Assembly (NCBI GenBank): GCA_003599015.1
Contig: QZIK01000137.1
Coordinates: 1-50,431, forward strand
DNA from: Desulfobacteraceae bacterium
GTDB lineage: Bacteria; Desulfobacterota; DSM-4660; Desulfatiglandales; Desulfatiglandaceae
Length of the DNA: 50,431 nt
Direction: 5' to 3'
The translations under genes were made by a program, and so were the position numbers. Each line of letters opens with the position of its first letter. The stretch's first letter is position 1. A model generated the notes under the pieces. It had not been told where the DNA came from. It did not search any database and saw nothing but the letters and a program-made list of their open reading frames with translations. Below are positions 1 to 8,455 of the stretch, one piece after another.

Positions 1-572
1 TACCCCTGGCATAGGAACCTTCCTGATTTAATATATACCTAAAAGGCCCACATTTGGACTTGTATCACATCCCGGCATTCAAAAACAATGTTAGCAGTCG
101 CCCAATATTTCCATGGACCTTCACCAGCCCCTGGGCTTATCCCCAAAAACCTCGGCTGATCGCCTGCTTTTTTCTATCCCAGTATACAACCTAAAGGTTT
201 TTCTGTTTGAAAAACTTGTCAGCCTCATGGAAGCTGGGTACGGAAGTGCCTGAACCCCCGAAAAGGAGAGACATGATCTTACTAGCGAAGAGAGCCGGGG
301 CCGGGGTCATCACAAGTGCGCAAGTCTTTGAACTTATGTATGGTCTCAAAAAAACTGATATACAAGACAGTCGATAAGAGCCACAGATATTATGGAAAGA
401 CATGCAGAAACAAAAAGCCACATCCCCCCCGACAATGAACATCGGAACTAATCCAAAGGCTATGAGCACACAAAGCGCACCTCTTATGGTGCCCATAATG
501 CTTATCTCCATCTTTAGCTCGTCACGGCAAGGATTTGTAAAAACCATCATCCTATAATGAACTTATAAATAA
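1..572. other. Left edge, no recognisable gene
   Basis: No coding region that I can assign lies here. A minus-strand open frame of about 119 codons at 191-550 has a hydrophobic stretch, but it resembles no family I know, has an irregular composition rich in Cys and Ser, and has no clear ribosome binding site. Given the relics further right, it may be a decayed gene or chance. Confidence 0.4.
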
Positions 573-1334
573 TCATAGATAGCCGTATGCCGTCCAGCCT
601 CCATCAACCGTCATAACAGCGCCTGTCATGAATTCAGAATCATCACTGGCCAGATACACCGCAGCCCCCAGCAAATCCTTTACCTCTCCGATTCTGCCAA
701 GAGGCGTCCTCTTCTGAATGCCATCTACAGGAAGCATTCCTTTTTCTATAACCCCCTGAACAAGTTCTGTCCTGATATAGCCTGGAGCAAGGGCGTTTAT
801 CCTTACATTGTATTTGGCCCATTCTATGGCAAGGACCTTAGTGAGCATGTTTGCAGCCGCCTTGCTGGAGCAATATGCCGCCCTCATTGGTGCTGCAACA
901 AGTCCGTATATGGAGGTTATATTGATGATACATCCTCCCCCTTGCCTTATCATCTGCCGGCCTGCACACTGGCAACCGTAAAAAACACCGTAAAGGTCCG
1001 TTTCAACAGCTCGAGTCCAGTCCTCCACTGAAAGTTCCTCGGAAGGATGAGCCATAGAAATTCCTGCATTATTTACCATTATGTCCAGGCGACCGTATTT
1101 TTCTACAGCTGTCGTCACTGCCTGCTCGATGCTCTCGCGGTTTCTTACATCAACAGGCACCGCCAAAGCAAGGCCACCTGCCTTCCCAATATCTTCCTCA
1201 ATTACTGAAAGTAAGTCTGTTGATCTGCTTGCCAGAACAACCGCAGCCCCTTCCAGGGCGTACCTCTCTGCAACTCCCTTCCCTATTCCTTTGCTTGCCC
1301 CGGTAATAAGAGCCACTTTACCCTTCAGTTTCAT
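573..1334 (-). CDS. SDR family NAD(P)-dependent oxidoreductase
   Basis: Classical short-chain dehydrogenase of 253 residues, the usual family length. The N-terminal Rossmann motif TGASKGIG is at residues 11-18, NNAG at 88-91, the catalytic Ser at 141 and the YxxxK pair at Tyr154/Lys158. The C-terminal TVDGGW is typical of the 3-oxoacyl-ACP-reductase/gluconate-dehydrogenase-like branch. The Asn of the usual Asn-Ser-Tyr-Lys tetrad appears as Asp113 (TDLYG), a substitution found in some active SDRs. Start: ATG preceded by GGAGAAAAGAT. It is a soluble cytoplasmic enzyme and the substrate cannot be told from sequence. It stands alone, with no functional neighbour to give context. Family assignment is secure; specificity is unknown. 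Confidence 0.9.
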   Translation of the reverse strand: MKLKGKVALITGASKGIGKGVAERYALEGAAVVLASRSTDLLSVIEEDIGKAGGLALAVPVDVRNRESIEQAVTTAVEKYGRLDIMVNNAGISMAHPSEELSVEDWTRAVETDLYGVFYGCQCAGRQMIRQGGGCIINITSIYGLVAAPMRAAYCSSKAAANMLTKVLAIEWAKYNVRINALAPGYIRTELVQGVIEKGMLPVDGIQKRTPLGRIGEVKDLLGAAVYLASDDSEFMTGAVMTVDGGWTAYGYL

Positions 1335-1380
1335 ATCTTTTCTCCAACAATAATATTTATTCCCACAAGCACGAAGCCAT

Positions 1381-1490
1381 TTAGATTCTTTCCCTTTGAG
1401 CGAGAATCTTTTCCGTCAGGCCGCCGGGGAGATACTTCTGTATCCTGCCAAGCTTTTCGTCGAATGAGAGTTTTTTGGGCGTTTCATAGC
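1381..1490 (-). pseudogene. Relic of a class III adenylate/guanylate cyclase protein
   Basis: Read on the minus strand, this stretch gives SYETPKKLSFDEKLGRIQKY, then LPGGLTEKILAQRERI and a TAA stop at 1381-1383. That wording is typical of the linker just before the catalytic domain of cyclases that carry a zinc ribbon and an AAA-type ATPase domain, where a GEERRQVTV-like start of the cyclase domain normally follows. Nothing of the catalytic domain follows, so only a short fragment survives. It touches the YibE/F relic on the other strand. The identification rests on remembered family wording and is an inference. Confidence 0.55.
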
Positions 1491-1529
1491 TTCCCCCGCC
1501 TGATGACAGGAGATCGCTTTTTTGACGTT

Positions 1530-1879
1530 TTCAACCTATTAACTTACAGGTTATTAAAGCAAATAAAAACCTTTTTTACGCCCGGTCTGGCCGTTGTAGC
1601 GCTTCTCACCGCTGTAATAACCTTTTCAGTTGGAGGCCTGAACAAGCGAGGCACTGCAACCTTTGCCGGCTCCATGATGGGTGTGCTGCTTACCTGCTTC
1701 CTTGCAGTCTGGTTTACAGGATCCTTCAGGCTTCATGGAGCGGTCAGGCCATTTTCCGAAACGCTCCTTTTGTCGCCGCCGAGGTCCTCAATATCCTCGT
1801 AGGAAGCTTCGGCCTTGTGACTGTCGCCCCTTTTACCGCCTTGGTGGCCGGGTTTTTATACAGGGGAAAAACATCTTGA
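1530..1879 (+). pseudogene. YibE/F-like membrane protein relic (internal deletion, frameshift)
   Basis: The first frame (about 1540-1765) encodes TPGLAVVALLTAVITF, GGLNKRGTATFAGSMMGVLL and RLHGAVRPFSETLL, which fit the transmembrane core of YibE/F-like proteins (PF07907). From 1766 a different frame encodes PFVAAEVLNILVGSFGLV and APFTALVAGFLYRGK, ending in TGA at 1877-1879, which fits the family C-terminus. The middle of the family is missing and the two pieces are out of frame, so this is a deletion scar, not a gene. Its 5' limit is uncertain. Confidence 0.6.
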
Positions 1880-1935
1880 CGCTCGATGCCGGGATGAAAA
1901 ACTAAGTCTATCGAACTAATCTTTAGAGATATCTT

Positions 1936-2271
1936 ATGCAGACCGTCAACATCCACGAGGCGAAAACGCATCTGTCGCGGCTGGAGGATGAGGCCGCGAA
2001 GGGAAACGTTTTCATCATTGCCAAGGCCGGGAAGCCGATGGTCAAGGTGTTGCCGCTGTCCGGGGAGGAAACGGATACGACCAAAAAGCTGGGCTTCATG
2101 TCGGGGGAGATTGAGGTTCCGGATGATTTTGATTCTCTCGGGGCTACGGAGATCACCGCCCTGTTTGATCGCCTGTTGCTGGCCCAGGCCCGAACAGAAG
2201 GGATGATTCTCCTCACTGTTGATGCATCCGTTTCTCAATATAAGGAATCCGCGCTGACCTTAACGAGCTAA
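1936..2271 (+). CDS. Phd/YefM-type antitoxin fused in frame to the tail of a PIN toxin
   Basis: This 111-residue frame starts like a type II antitoxin: MQTVNIHEAKTHLSRLEDEA at 1-20, the IAKAGKPMVKVLPL strand at 28-41 and the toxin-neutralising tail VPDDFDSLGATEITALF at 61-77. Instead of stopping near residue 80 it runs straight into FDRLLLAQARTEGMILLTVD (77-96), the C-terminal block of PIN/VapC ribonucleases, including the conserved LLT.D strand. Most of the PIN domain (about 90 residues, with the first acidic residues) is gone. The likely history is a deletion joining the two genes of a TA operon at a shared LFD coding stretch. The product should have no RNase activity; it might still bind DNA or neutralise related toxins. 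Confidence 0.7.
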   Translation: MQTVNIHEAKTHLSRLEDEAAKGNVFIIAKAGKPMVKVLPLSGEETDTTKKLGFMSGEIEVPDDFDSLGATEITALFDRLLLAQARTEGMILLTVDASVSQYKESALTLTS

Positions 2272-2292
2272 AACCACGGCCCCGGCTCCATC

Positions 2293-2976
2293 TCATGCCG
2301 CTTCGCTCTTTCGCTTCCATGGCTTCTTCGATCCAGTGCCGGGCTTCATGGACTCTTTCCTCACAGTGGTGCATGGCGTTCTGTTCCTCTCGTTGTTTGA
2401 ATCCTGGATTATCTGTAATCCACCATGGATAACAATAATTGATATAATCATACCTATAATCAGATCAGGATATCTTGAGCCAAGCCAATATACCAGACCT
2501 CCACCGATAATAATGCCAAAGTTGGCAATCACATCGTTTCTTGAAAAAATCCAACTGGCACGCATGTGGACTTCACCTTGTTTGTGCTTTGAGATCAGAA
2601 TAAGACAAATAACATTTGCTATGAGAGCCGCAAGCCCCACAGCTATCATTAAAATTGACTCCGGTTCGCTTCCCCATATCAGCCGGCGCAAAACATCAAC
2701 CGCCACCGATGCACCAAGTATCATCTGAAAAATACCGCTCAAATGGGCTGCCCTAATTTTTACAATTACCGGCCTACCCACTGCGTACAAACCGATTCCG
2801 TAAACTGAGGCGTCTGCCAACATATCCAATGAGTCAGCAATCAACGCCGTTGACTCACTTAAAATGCCAAGAATAATTTCAGTGAAAAACATCAATGCAT
2901 TAATACTTAAAAGAATGATTAAAACTTTACTTTCTTGTTTATTTTTAACTTCTATTTCGCAATCGCATCCTGTCAT
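2293..2976 (-). CDS. Small CDF-type cation transporter (Zn/Co/Cd-like)
   Basis: This 227-residue integral membrane protein has about five or six hydrophobic segments. The N-terminal segment is followed by IADSLDMLADA (46-56), the acidic D51-x3-D55 motif of TM2 in cation diffusion facilitators, and a second acidic site at Asp148 (FSRNDVIAN) in the TM5 region. Cys-rich MTGCDCEIE at the start could touch metal. It is shorter than classical CDF exporters (about 300 residues): the cytoplasmic domain after LQIIQDS (about 193) is missing, and the remaining 34 residues are basic and low in similarity, as if the end had been replaced. It probably exports divalent metal ions. Start: ATG without a strong Shine-Dalgarno. 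It converges on the antitoxin fusion gene. Confidence 0.75.
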   Translation of the reverse strand: MTGCDCEIEVKNKQESKVLIILLSINALMFFTEIILGILSESTALIADSLDMLADASVYGIGLYAVGRPVIVKIRAAHLSGIFQMILGASVAVDVLRRLIWGSEPESILMIAVGLAALIANVICLILISKHKQGEVHMRASWIFSRNDVIANFGIIIGGGLVYWLGSRYPDLIIGMIISIIVIHGGLQIIQDSNNERNRTPCTTVRKESMKPGTGSKKPWKRKSEAA

Positions 2977-3029
2977 AGCTATTTATCTTTCATCCTTCAT
3001 TTTATATCTGAGAGCAGTTTTTTGTGACC

Positions 3030-4511
3030 TTATCCGATTGCCTTCTCCCAACGCTCAATAAGAGAATCAGGCGAGGGCGAGCCCATGCCTTCATGCAGCA
3101 TGAAAGAATCGAGATCCCTCTGACTTCCCATGCTCCACCATGATCGCAGAAATTTCCCTGTTTCAGGATTAAATATCCATTCGGGTCCGAATTTTTCCAT
3201 AAGGTTTTTTTGCATTCTTGCCTCAGCCATCCACGCAAGGGAATAGTCAAGAGAGTAAAACTCCGGGACAAGATCAAAGAGATGGCTTTCGGGCTGATAA
3301 TAAAAACCGGTATATCGAGCCATATTACCGGCATATTTGCAGCCGTTTTCAATATTACAGCTGGTAAACATCTCATACTCGGAAAGAAACTTGGCCGCAT
3401 AGCGGCGGAATATGGACATATCCTTTAACACCTTGTAGTAGTTTATCATTTTAGCTTCTTTTTCATTCAACCCCAGTACCGATGTCAGGAAAGGAACAGA
3501 CATGGACACATTCTGCACCAGAAAGGCAAATGCTTCTGAAAGGCAGAAGGATGTGGTCAGGTCTCTGTCTATCATTGTAAGCTCGGGAGAGGTCAGGACT
3601 GCGGAAAGTCCATGTCCGAGCTCGTGCCAGAGGGCCTCCAGATCAACCCATCCTCCTTCTGGTTTTACAAGAACATATACCTCCTCAGGAACCTCAAGAA
3701 CGAAACACATTGCCTGTGAGCTTTTTGCCTCCTCATTTCCCAACTCCAGTGTAAGACCCGGCAAAAGACCTGGCTCCATATTCCATCTGGATAAAAATCT
3801 CAGAACCTCCCTTAGGCTTATATCCGGAAAAAGTCGGTCGAACTGCCCAAGCCCCAAAAGATAGATGGAGTCGAATCGTGTCAGCTCATCCAGGGAACGC
3901 CCCAGGGTCTCCCTGCTCCAATGCTCCATTGCCGGAAAATAAATGGAGTCTGTTTTAGCCAGGAGCTCTTTAAGCAGGATGTAATAATGATGATAGTCCA
4001 GCCCCTTTTTTCTTCCGCAGTAATTTATATAGTTTCCGAACCCAAGATCTTCTCTGATAATGGAAAGAAGCGTATTCCAGGAATTGACTGCAAAGGGTTT
4101 CAGGAATTTACACAAGGGACCTGTCTCTTTCTGAAGGACTTGACGGCTCTCAAAGGTACTGTATTTCTGACACCATCCAATTATATCCCTAAAATATATC
4201 TTTTTTCCGTCCACGTGAGCGGCAGCCCCCCTCATCCATGTCCTCATCTCCGTCTCGTGGGGAAGGATTGCGCGCTGAAGATAATGATCAAATAGCCCGT
4301 GACGCAGCCTTTCCCTGTACCGGGGCGAGGCGTATCTATCAATTGCTCCCAGTGTGTCAAGGCTCAGGAAATCATCAAAGCCCTTATAAAGATCATAGGC
4401 CTTAAAGGGCGGGGTTACTCCCCTCCAGAGACTAAGCGCCTGAATACCCAAACGATAGTTGAGATGAAAAAGGATGTTGGCCACAACCAGATCGTAACTT
4501 TTTAACTGCAT
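3030..4511 (-). CDS. M3-like zinc metallopeptidase (HELGH gluzincin)
   Basis: Predicted zinc peptidase of 493 residues. The active site is HELGH at 296-300, with the third zinc ligand Glu326 in LSEAFAFL about 26 residues on, the spacing of M3-type gluzincins. The rest is alpha-helical and has no signal peptide, so it should act in the cytoplasm, probably on peptides. I chose the ATG at 4511 because AAAAGGCAGGAAACC lies directly upstream; an in-frame GTG 33 bases earlier has no such site. It is somewhat shorter than oligoendopeptidase F (about 600). Two tiny frames overlap its 5' end (see findings). The fold assignment rests on the zinc motif and general look; the exact family is less certain. 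Confidence 0.75.
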   Translation of the reverse strand: MQLKSYDLVVANILFHLNYRLGIQALSLWRGVTPPFKAYDLYKGFDDFLSLDTLGAIDRYASPRYRERLRHGLFDHYLQRAILPHETEMRTWMRGAAAHVDGKKIYFRDIIGWCQKYSTFESRQVLQKETGPLCKFLKPFAVNSWNTLLSIIREDLGFGNYINYCGRKKGLDYHHYYILLKELLAKTDSIYFPAMEHWSRETLGRSLDELTRFDSIYLLGLGQFDRLFPDISLREVLRFLSRWNMEPGLLPGLTLELGNEEAKSSQAMCFVLEVPEEVYVLVKPEGGWVDLEALWHELGHGLSAVLTSPELTMIDRDLTTSFCLSEAFAFLVQNVSMSVPFLTSVLGLNEKEAKMINYYKVLKDMSIFRRYAAKFLSEYEMFTSCNIENGCKYAGNMARYTGFYYQPESHLFDLVPEFYSLDYSLAWMAEARMQKNLMEKFGPEWIFNPETGKFLRSWWSMGSQRDLDSFMLHEGMGSPSPDSLIERWEKAIG

Positions 4512-4746
4512 GGTTTCCTGCCTTTTATAAAACATAATCGGCACTCATCGGCGCCAAAATATTCTGACATTATCCCTCAGTTTTTTCCATGGTCTTCAGG
4601 GTCATTTCCGTTGCCTGAAACTGAAGTTTTCTGGTCAGGGCCCGGAGGTTATCAGTCTTGCATTTGAAATGTTCCATGATAACATATTTTGGCGGATTTG
4701 AAGAAGCCTTGAGATCTTTTGGAAAAAGCCAAATAAAGATGCCTTC

Positions 4747-6342
4747 ATGAAAAAGTCTCAGAATATTGCCTTGAAAAGTAGCCCTAAGCTCTTTGCACTA
4801 GGGATGCTCGAGCTGTATCTGCGCACGCTGGGGGCAAATCTGGTGGGTCTTTTGTCGGTTTTCGCCCTCAACTACTTCACTCCATCCTATGTTCTCAGGC
4901 TGCCCAATGCCCTTTTCCTGAATAATGATTCAAAAGACTTTCTCCTGCTCGTCCACCTCCTGGTTGTTGGAATCATAATCCTGGTTCAGGCCATGATCCT
5001 CAGACCGGTTTCGCTGGCACTTAAAAATGCCACGGCCTCAGGCAGGGAGGTAAGGGCATCTGAAACCCTCAAGGCAAGGGTGATAAATCTGCCTTTCATA
5101 ATCGGCGGCCTCAATCTCATTCTTTGGTTATTCCTTTCATCTCTAACAATAAGTTATCTTTTCGGCTCCCAGGCCATGGAAGGAAGGACATTCCTTTTCA
5201 TACTCTTCAGATCCTGGATGATCGGCCTTATATCCGCCCATATGTCCTTTTTTCTTGCAGAAGAATTTGCCAGAAAAAAACTGATTCCGCTGTTTTTCCC
5301 ATCCGGAGGACTTGCCTCGGTTAAGGGAACCTACAGGATCTCCATCCAGCGAAGGATACGTATCCTTTATCTTGCGGGCACCATTATCCCAATGGTTATC
5401 CTTGCAGGAACCCTGGCCTTTTCCTTCTGGGAGACAGGCGATATCTCAGCCTCGGCTGAAACCCCTGCCAAGGGGGTCTTTTTTTTCACCCTGTCCCTTT
5501 GCAGCATCTTTATTGTGATCGCCCTCAGACTCAACTTCCTTGTGGCCAAATCAATTGCCAACCCTGTAGAAGCAATGGTGGATGTGGTGGGCAAAGTAAA
5601 ATCAGGGGATTTCACCAGAAGGATACCAGTTGAATCCAACGACGAGATAGGAATGCTTGGCGAGGCAGGGAACGAGATGATTGCTGCACTGGCAGACAGG
5701 GAACTTATAAGGGAAACCTTCGGAAAATATATAACTCCTGAGATACGGGATCACATTCTGTCAGGAAACATCCCCCTTGACGGAGAGAGAAGGCTGGCCA
5801 CACTTCTGTTTGCGGACCTGAGGGGTTTCACCCGCTTCGTGGAGGAGAACAGGCCTGAGCATGTGGTAAGAAGCATGAGGGATTATTTCACTCTTATGGA
5901 AAAAGCAGTTAGGCGAAACAGAGGTCTGGTGCTCCAGTATGTTGGAGATGAAATAGAATCCGTATTTGGGGTGCCTATTGCTTTTGAAGACCATGCGCTT
6001 ATGGCTGTCAAGGCAGCCATTGAGATGAGGGCGGCACTTGAGGAGTGGAACAAGGAAAGATTTGAACACAGTGAGCCCCTGTTTCAGCACGGGATAGGCA
6101 TACATACCGGCTGGGTGCTGGCCGGAAACACAGGAAGCAGGGATCATCCTTGCTACGGCCTCGTCGGCGACCCTGTAAACGTAGCATCCCGGATCCAGGA
6201 GCTCACCAAGACCTTTCAGTGCGACATACTTATATCCGAGGCTACTCAAAGATATCTGGGGGGAAGCTATGAGATGGAGGAGCTTCCTCCTCAGATGATC
6301 AGGGGGCGTTCCGGCACCATCCGTGTCTACAGGATAATCTGA
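4747..6342 (+). CDS. Membrane-bound HAMP adenylate/guanylate cyclase
   Basis: Class III nucleotide cyclase of 531 residues. Six or so transmembrane segments (about 28-48, 66-86, 115-140, 148-170, 205-228, 243-265) form a membrane sensor. A HAMP domain follows at about 262-318 (NPVEAM; NDEIGMLG), a signalling linker with FGKYITPEIRD, and the catalytic domain at about 345-531. Visible catalytic residues are metal-binding Asp357 (FADLRGF), Asp401 (VGDEIE), Asp475 and Asn478 in GLVGDPVNVASR, and Arg482. It should make cAMP (or cGMP) in response to a membrane signal. The cNMP-binding DUF294 proteins downstream (8.4-22 kb) are possible readers, which is inference. The start has a weak Shine-Dalgarno; ATG at 4747 was kept because the first hydrophobic segment follows. 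Confidence 0.9.
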   Translation: MKKSQNIALKSSPKLFALGMLELYLRTLGANLVGLLSVFALNYFTPSYVLRLPNALFLNNDSKDFLLLVHLLVVGIIILVQAMILRPVSLALKNATASGREVRASETLKARVINLPFIIGGLNLILWLFLSSLTISYLFGSQAMEGRTFLFILFRSWMIGLISAHMSFFLAEEFARKKLIPLFFPSGGLASVKGTYRISIQRRIRILYLAGTIIPMVILAGTLAFSFWETGDISASAETPAKGVFFFTLSLCSIFIVIALRLNFLVAKSIANPVEAMVDVVGKVKSGDFTRRIPVESNDEIGMLGEAGNEMIAALADRELIRETFGKYITPEIRDHILSGNIPLDGERRLATLLFADLRGFTRFVEENRPEHVVRSMRDYFTLMEKAVRRNRGLVLQYVGDEIESVFGVPIAFEDHALMAVKAAIEMRAALEEWNKERFEHSEPLFQHGIGIHTGWVLAGNTGSRDHPCYGLVGDPVNVASRIQELTKTFQCDILISEATQRYLGGSYEMEELPPQMIRGRSGTIRVYRII

Positions 6343-6401
6343 GCACAAATCTCTCCCTGAACAAAAATCAGAGGCTGGTGTGATCTCAGAAAAAGCCTTC
6401 C

Positions 6402-6880
6402 TTAGCTGAGTGAGCAGGGAATTCCCCTGTAGTGGAACGATGAACGCTTGAATTCTTTGCAATCCTTGAGGGAAAGAGAGATGGTATGGGCATTCTTTCT
6501 GACCCATCTCTCGTATGCTCTCAAAAGGCTTGGGTCTTTCATAACCCAATTTTCATTAAGATATTTAAGCTCTTCAATAATTCGCCAATAAAAATGCATT
6601 TAAAAAACCTTTCACGCTTAAACTTAACAATTTTCACCAAAAACCGGCCGCAACAGAACTCAAGCCAGACCTCATGTCCTCTTATATTAAACACTAGATC
6701 CACAGCATGGTCAAGGAGACAGTCGGAATCCGGCTGGGTGTATCGAGGCAGAATCAACAGGCGTTGATCTCTTGTGGGGAGTAAGAAAGCGGGCACAATA
6801 CGGTTATCTACAGGCTGCAGGAATCGCTTTTCTTCGGCACCAGCGAACAGCCCCAGAGATGGAGCCCTCGATAAGGACAT
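6402..6880 (-). other. Unassigned minus-strand relic or chance frames
   Basis: Two minus-strand frames in different phases meet near 6600. The upstream one reads NIRGHEVWLEFCCGRFLVKI; the downstream one reads WVMKDPSLLRAYERWVRKNA. Read together they look like one gene with a frameshift, but I recognise no family. The 5' part overlaps the plus-strand SulP relic, so at most one of the two can be real there. Confidence 0.25.
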
Positions 6881-7645
6881 GCAGATTCATAATAATGGAT
6901 CTAAAGAGGGTCATCTATATTGACTTCAATGCCATCCAAAGGTTGGAACGTGACGCCAGATAACTGGAAGCACGAGTGGGGACACTCATTCTGACATCCC
7001 CCCTTGCGATCTCGGTAGAGAAGCTGGACAAGAAGAGGTATCTCGAAGACATGGGCTTTGCCGCATCCAACCCGCAAATCCTGTTCTTTGAAGAACTCGA
7101 TGAGGCCATGGATGGGCCAAGGAGGCGCTCCTATAGGCAGCAGGCATAACCAGAAAAGAGTATGTCGTTTTGAACATAGGCTAGTTGAGTCTCTTCGCGA
7201 ACATGGAAATAGAGGTACTGGAGACTCGGTCCTACTACACGAAACTTTTTGATTTCAACCACAAGGAGGTCATACTCATGACAGGGGAAGAAGGGGATGA
7301 AATCTTCTTCATAAGAAAAGGCATCTTTAGGATACTCCTCCCCCTTGAAGGGGGACGGCTTCATCTTCTTGCTGTCTTCGGACAGGGGGATTTTTTCGGG
7401 GACATGTGTTTTCTGGAGAATACTTGAGAAAAAGGCCCTATCCCACACTAAGTGATAAAAAGGAGATCTGCTGATGCCGTCGCGGACGGGGACGTCTCTC
7501 TCTATATACTGACAGGGAGGATTTCAAGCGCACGGCGGATAGACACCACAGGACGGCTGGGATCTTCCACGAGGAACTGGCAAGGGCCATATCTCTAAGA
7601 CTAAGACAGACCACCACAGAACTAAAAAGCCTGAAGGAGGCCTGA
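6784..7645 (+). pseudogene. Relic of a SulP-type STAS plus cyclic-nucleotide-binding protein
   Basis: Pieces of one protein follow in order, in several frames and with stops. VIYRLQESLFFGTSEQ (about 6800-6848) and MDLKRVIYIDFNAIQRL (about 6897-6950) are a STAS domain as found at the end of SulP anion transporters. LEARVGTLILTSPL and FAASNPQILFFEELDEAMD are its end. EVILMTGEEGDEIFFIRKG, GQGDFFGDMCFLEN (7265-7425) are a cNMP-binding domain. FHEELARAISLRLRQTTTEL before TGA at 7643-7645 is the usual C-terminal helix. An in-frame TAA at 6960-6962 and later frameshifts show it is dead. The membrane part is absent. A glutaminase of STAS-cNMP architecture is the alternative parent. Confidence 0.7.
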
Positions 7646-7721
7646 CCATGGAGATAATAAGCCGACCCTCTAAACATCAAACTACTCAAGTTCTCACGAC
7701 GTATTTCAAATTATTTCTCAT

Positions 7722-7750
7722 TTGACACGCCTTTATCCCAACCATATACT
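7722..7750 (+). promoter_or_regulatory. Sigma-70-type promoter of the acetate locus
   Basis: TTGACA (7722-7727), a 17-base spacer and TATACT (7745-7750) make a near-consensus housekeeping promoter. Transcription would start near 7757, leaving a leader of about 110 bases before the zinc-ribbon membrane protein gene at 7869, with no intervening terminator seen before the DUF294 genes. Confidence 0.7.
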
Positions 7751-7868
7751 ACCGATGCGATAAATGCCCGAATAGGCCTCCAGAGAATCGGAGCCCGTTG
7801 GAAGAGCCGGACCTTTTCCAATTGACTAGGCCGACAGAGATTGCCGGCCACTGCAAAAGAGGACCGCC

Positions 7869-8417
7869 ATGATCAATGAAGAAAAAGCTGTTGTCTGCGG
7901 CCGCTGCGGAAACCGATTCAGGGCAGCTCCCAAGCTCACTCCTTTGGGTTTCCAGAAATTCTACTGCCCGAAATGTCATGGGAAAATAATCTATCCGCTT
8001 CTCAAACGTTTCTATCACTGGATAATTCTGGCTGTAATAGGGATGGCTTTGTTTCTTTCCCTGTCAGGTCTACAAGGCGGTGACCTGGGAGCAAGTATAT
8101 TGACGTTCTCTATCCTGGGAGCCCTCTACGTGCTTGAGAGGGCCTCTTATATCCTCTTTCCTCTTGCCGCATGGGCGATCTTGAGGATTGCAGGAATGTA
8201 CTATCCCTCGGTCCTGCAGATCTCCAGGACAGTAATATGGTACACAGGCATGGCAGCCTTGGCGGGAATACTGATAGGTATCCTGGGAGGAGTCGCAAGC
8301 CTGGTTTGGGCGGGAAGGGTGGTTGAAACTCTTGCGGCATCAAGTATCTTGTTTCTCTTTTTTGTGCTTGTCCTGGCGCGGGACCGTCTCATTCGAAAGG
8401 GCGGGTTATTGGGTTAA
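7869..8417 (+). CDS. Zinc-ribbon membrane protein of unknown function
   Basis: A 182-residue protein that I do not recognise as a named family. The N-terminus carries two CxxC pairs (Cys10/Cys13 in CGRCG, Cys33/Cys36 in CPKC) around a PLGFQKFYC strand, a zinc-ribbon/MJ0042-like finger. Four hydrophobic segments follow (about 49-66, 75-106, 122-148, 153-171) and a basic tail, so the finger should face the cytoplasm. Start: ATG with GAGGACCGCC upstream. It is the first gene behind the promoter at 7722 and lies 38 bases before the first DUF294 gene, which suggests a membrane accessory to the acetate-sensing locus; that role is inference. Confidence 0.8.
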   Translation: MINEEKAVVCGRCGNRFRAAPKLTPLGFQKFYCPKCHGKIIYPLLKRFYHWIILAVIGMALFLSLSGLQGGDLGASILTFSILGALYVLERASYILFPLAAWAILRIAGMYYPSVLQISRTVIWYTGMAALAGILIGILGGVASLVWAGRVVETLAASSILFLFFVLVLARDRLIRKGGLLG

Positions 8418-8421
8418 ACGT

Positions 8422-8449
8422 TACCAAGTCATCAAAGACCCTCTTGGTA
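8422..8449 (+). promoter_or_regulatory. TACCAAG...CTTGGTA dyad upstream of DUF294 gene 1
   Basis: A perfect 7-base inverted repeat (TACCAAG at 8422-8428, CTTGGTA at 8443-8449) lies just before the start codon at 8456. It has no T-run, so it is not an intrinsic terminator. The half-site GTTACCAA recurs upstream of DUF294 gene 3 (19913-19920). It could be an operator or an RNA hairpin over the ribosome binding region. Confidence 0.4.
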
Positions 8450-8455
8450 TAAAAG

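Noticed and set aside
191-550. 119-codon minus-strand frame with hydrophobic stretch
   Set aside because: No family resemblance, unusual residue composition and no ribosome site; not called as a gene.
573-1334. SDR with Asp in place of the tetrad Asn as an inactive enzyme
   Set aside because: Ser, Tyr and Lys are intact and TDLxG occurs in active SDRs, so there is no reason to call it dead.
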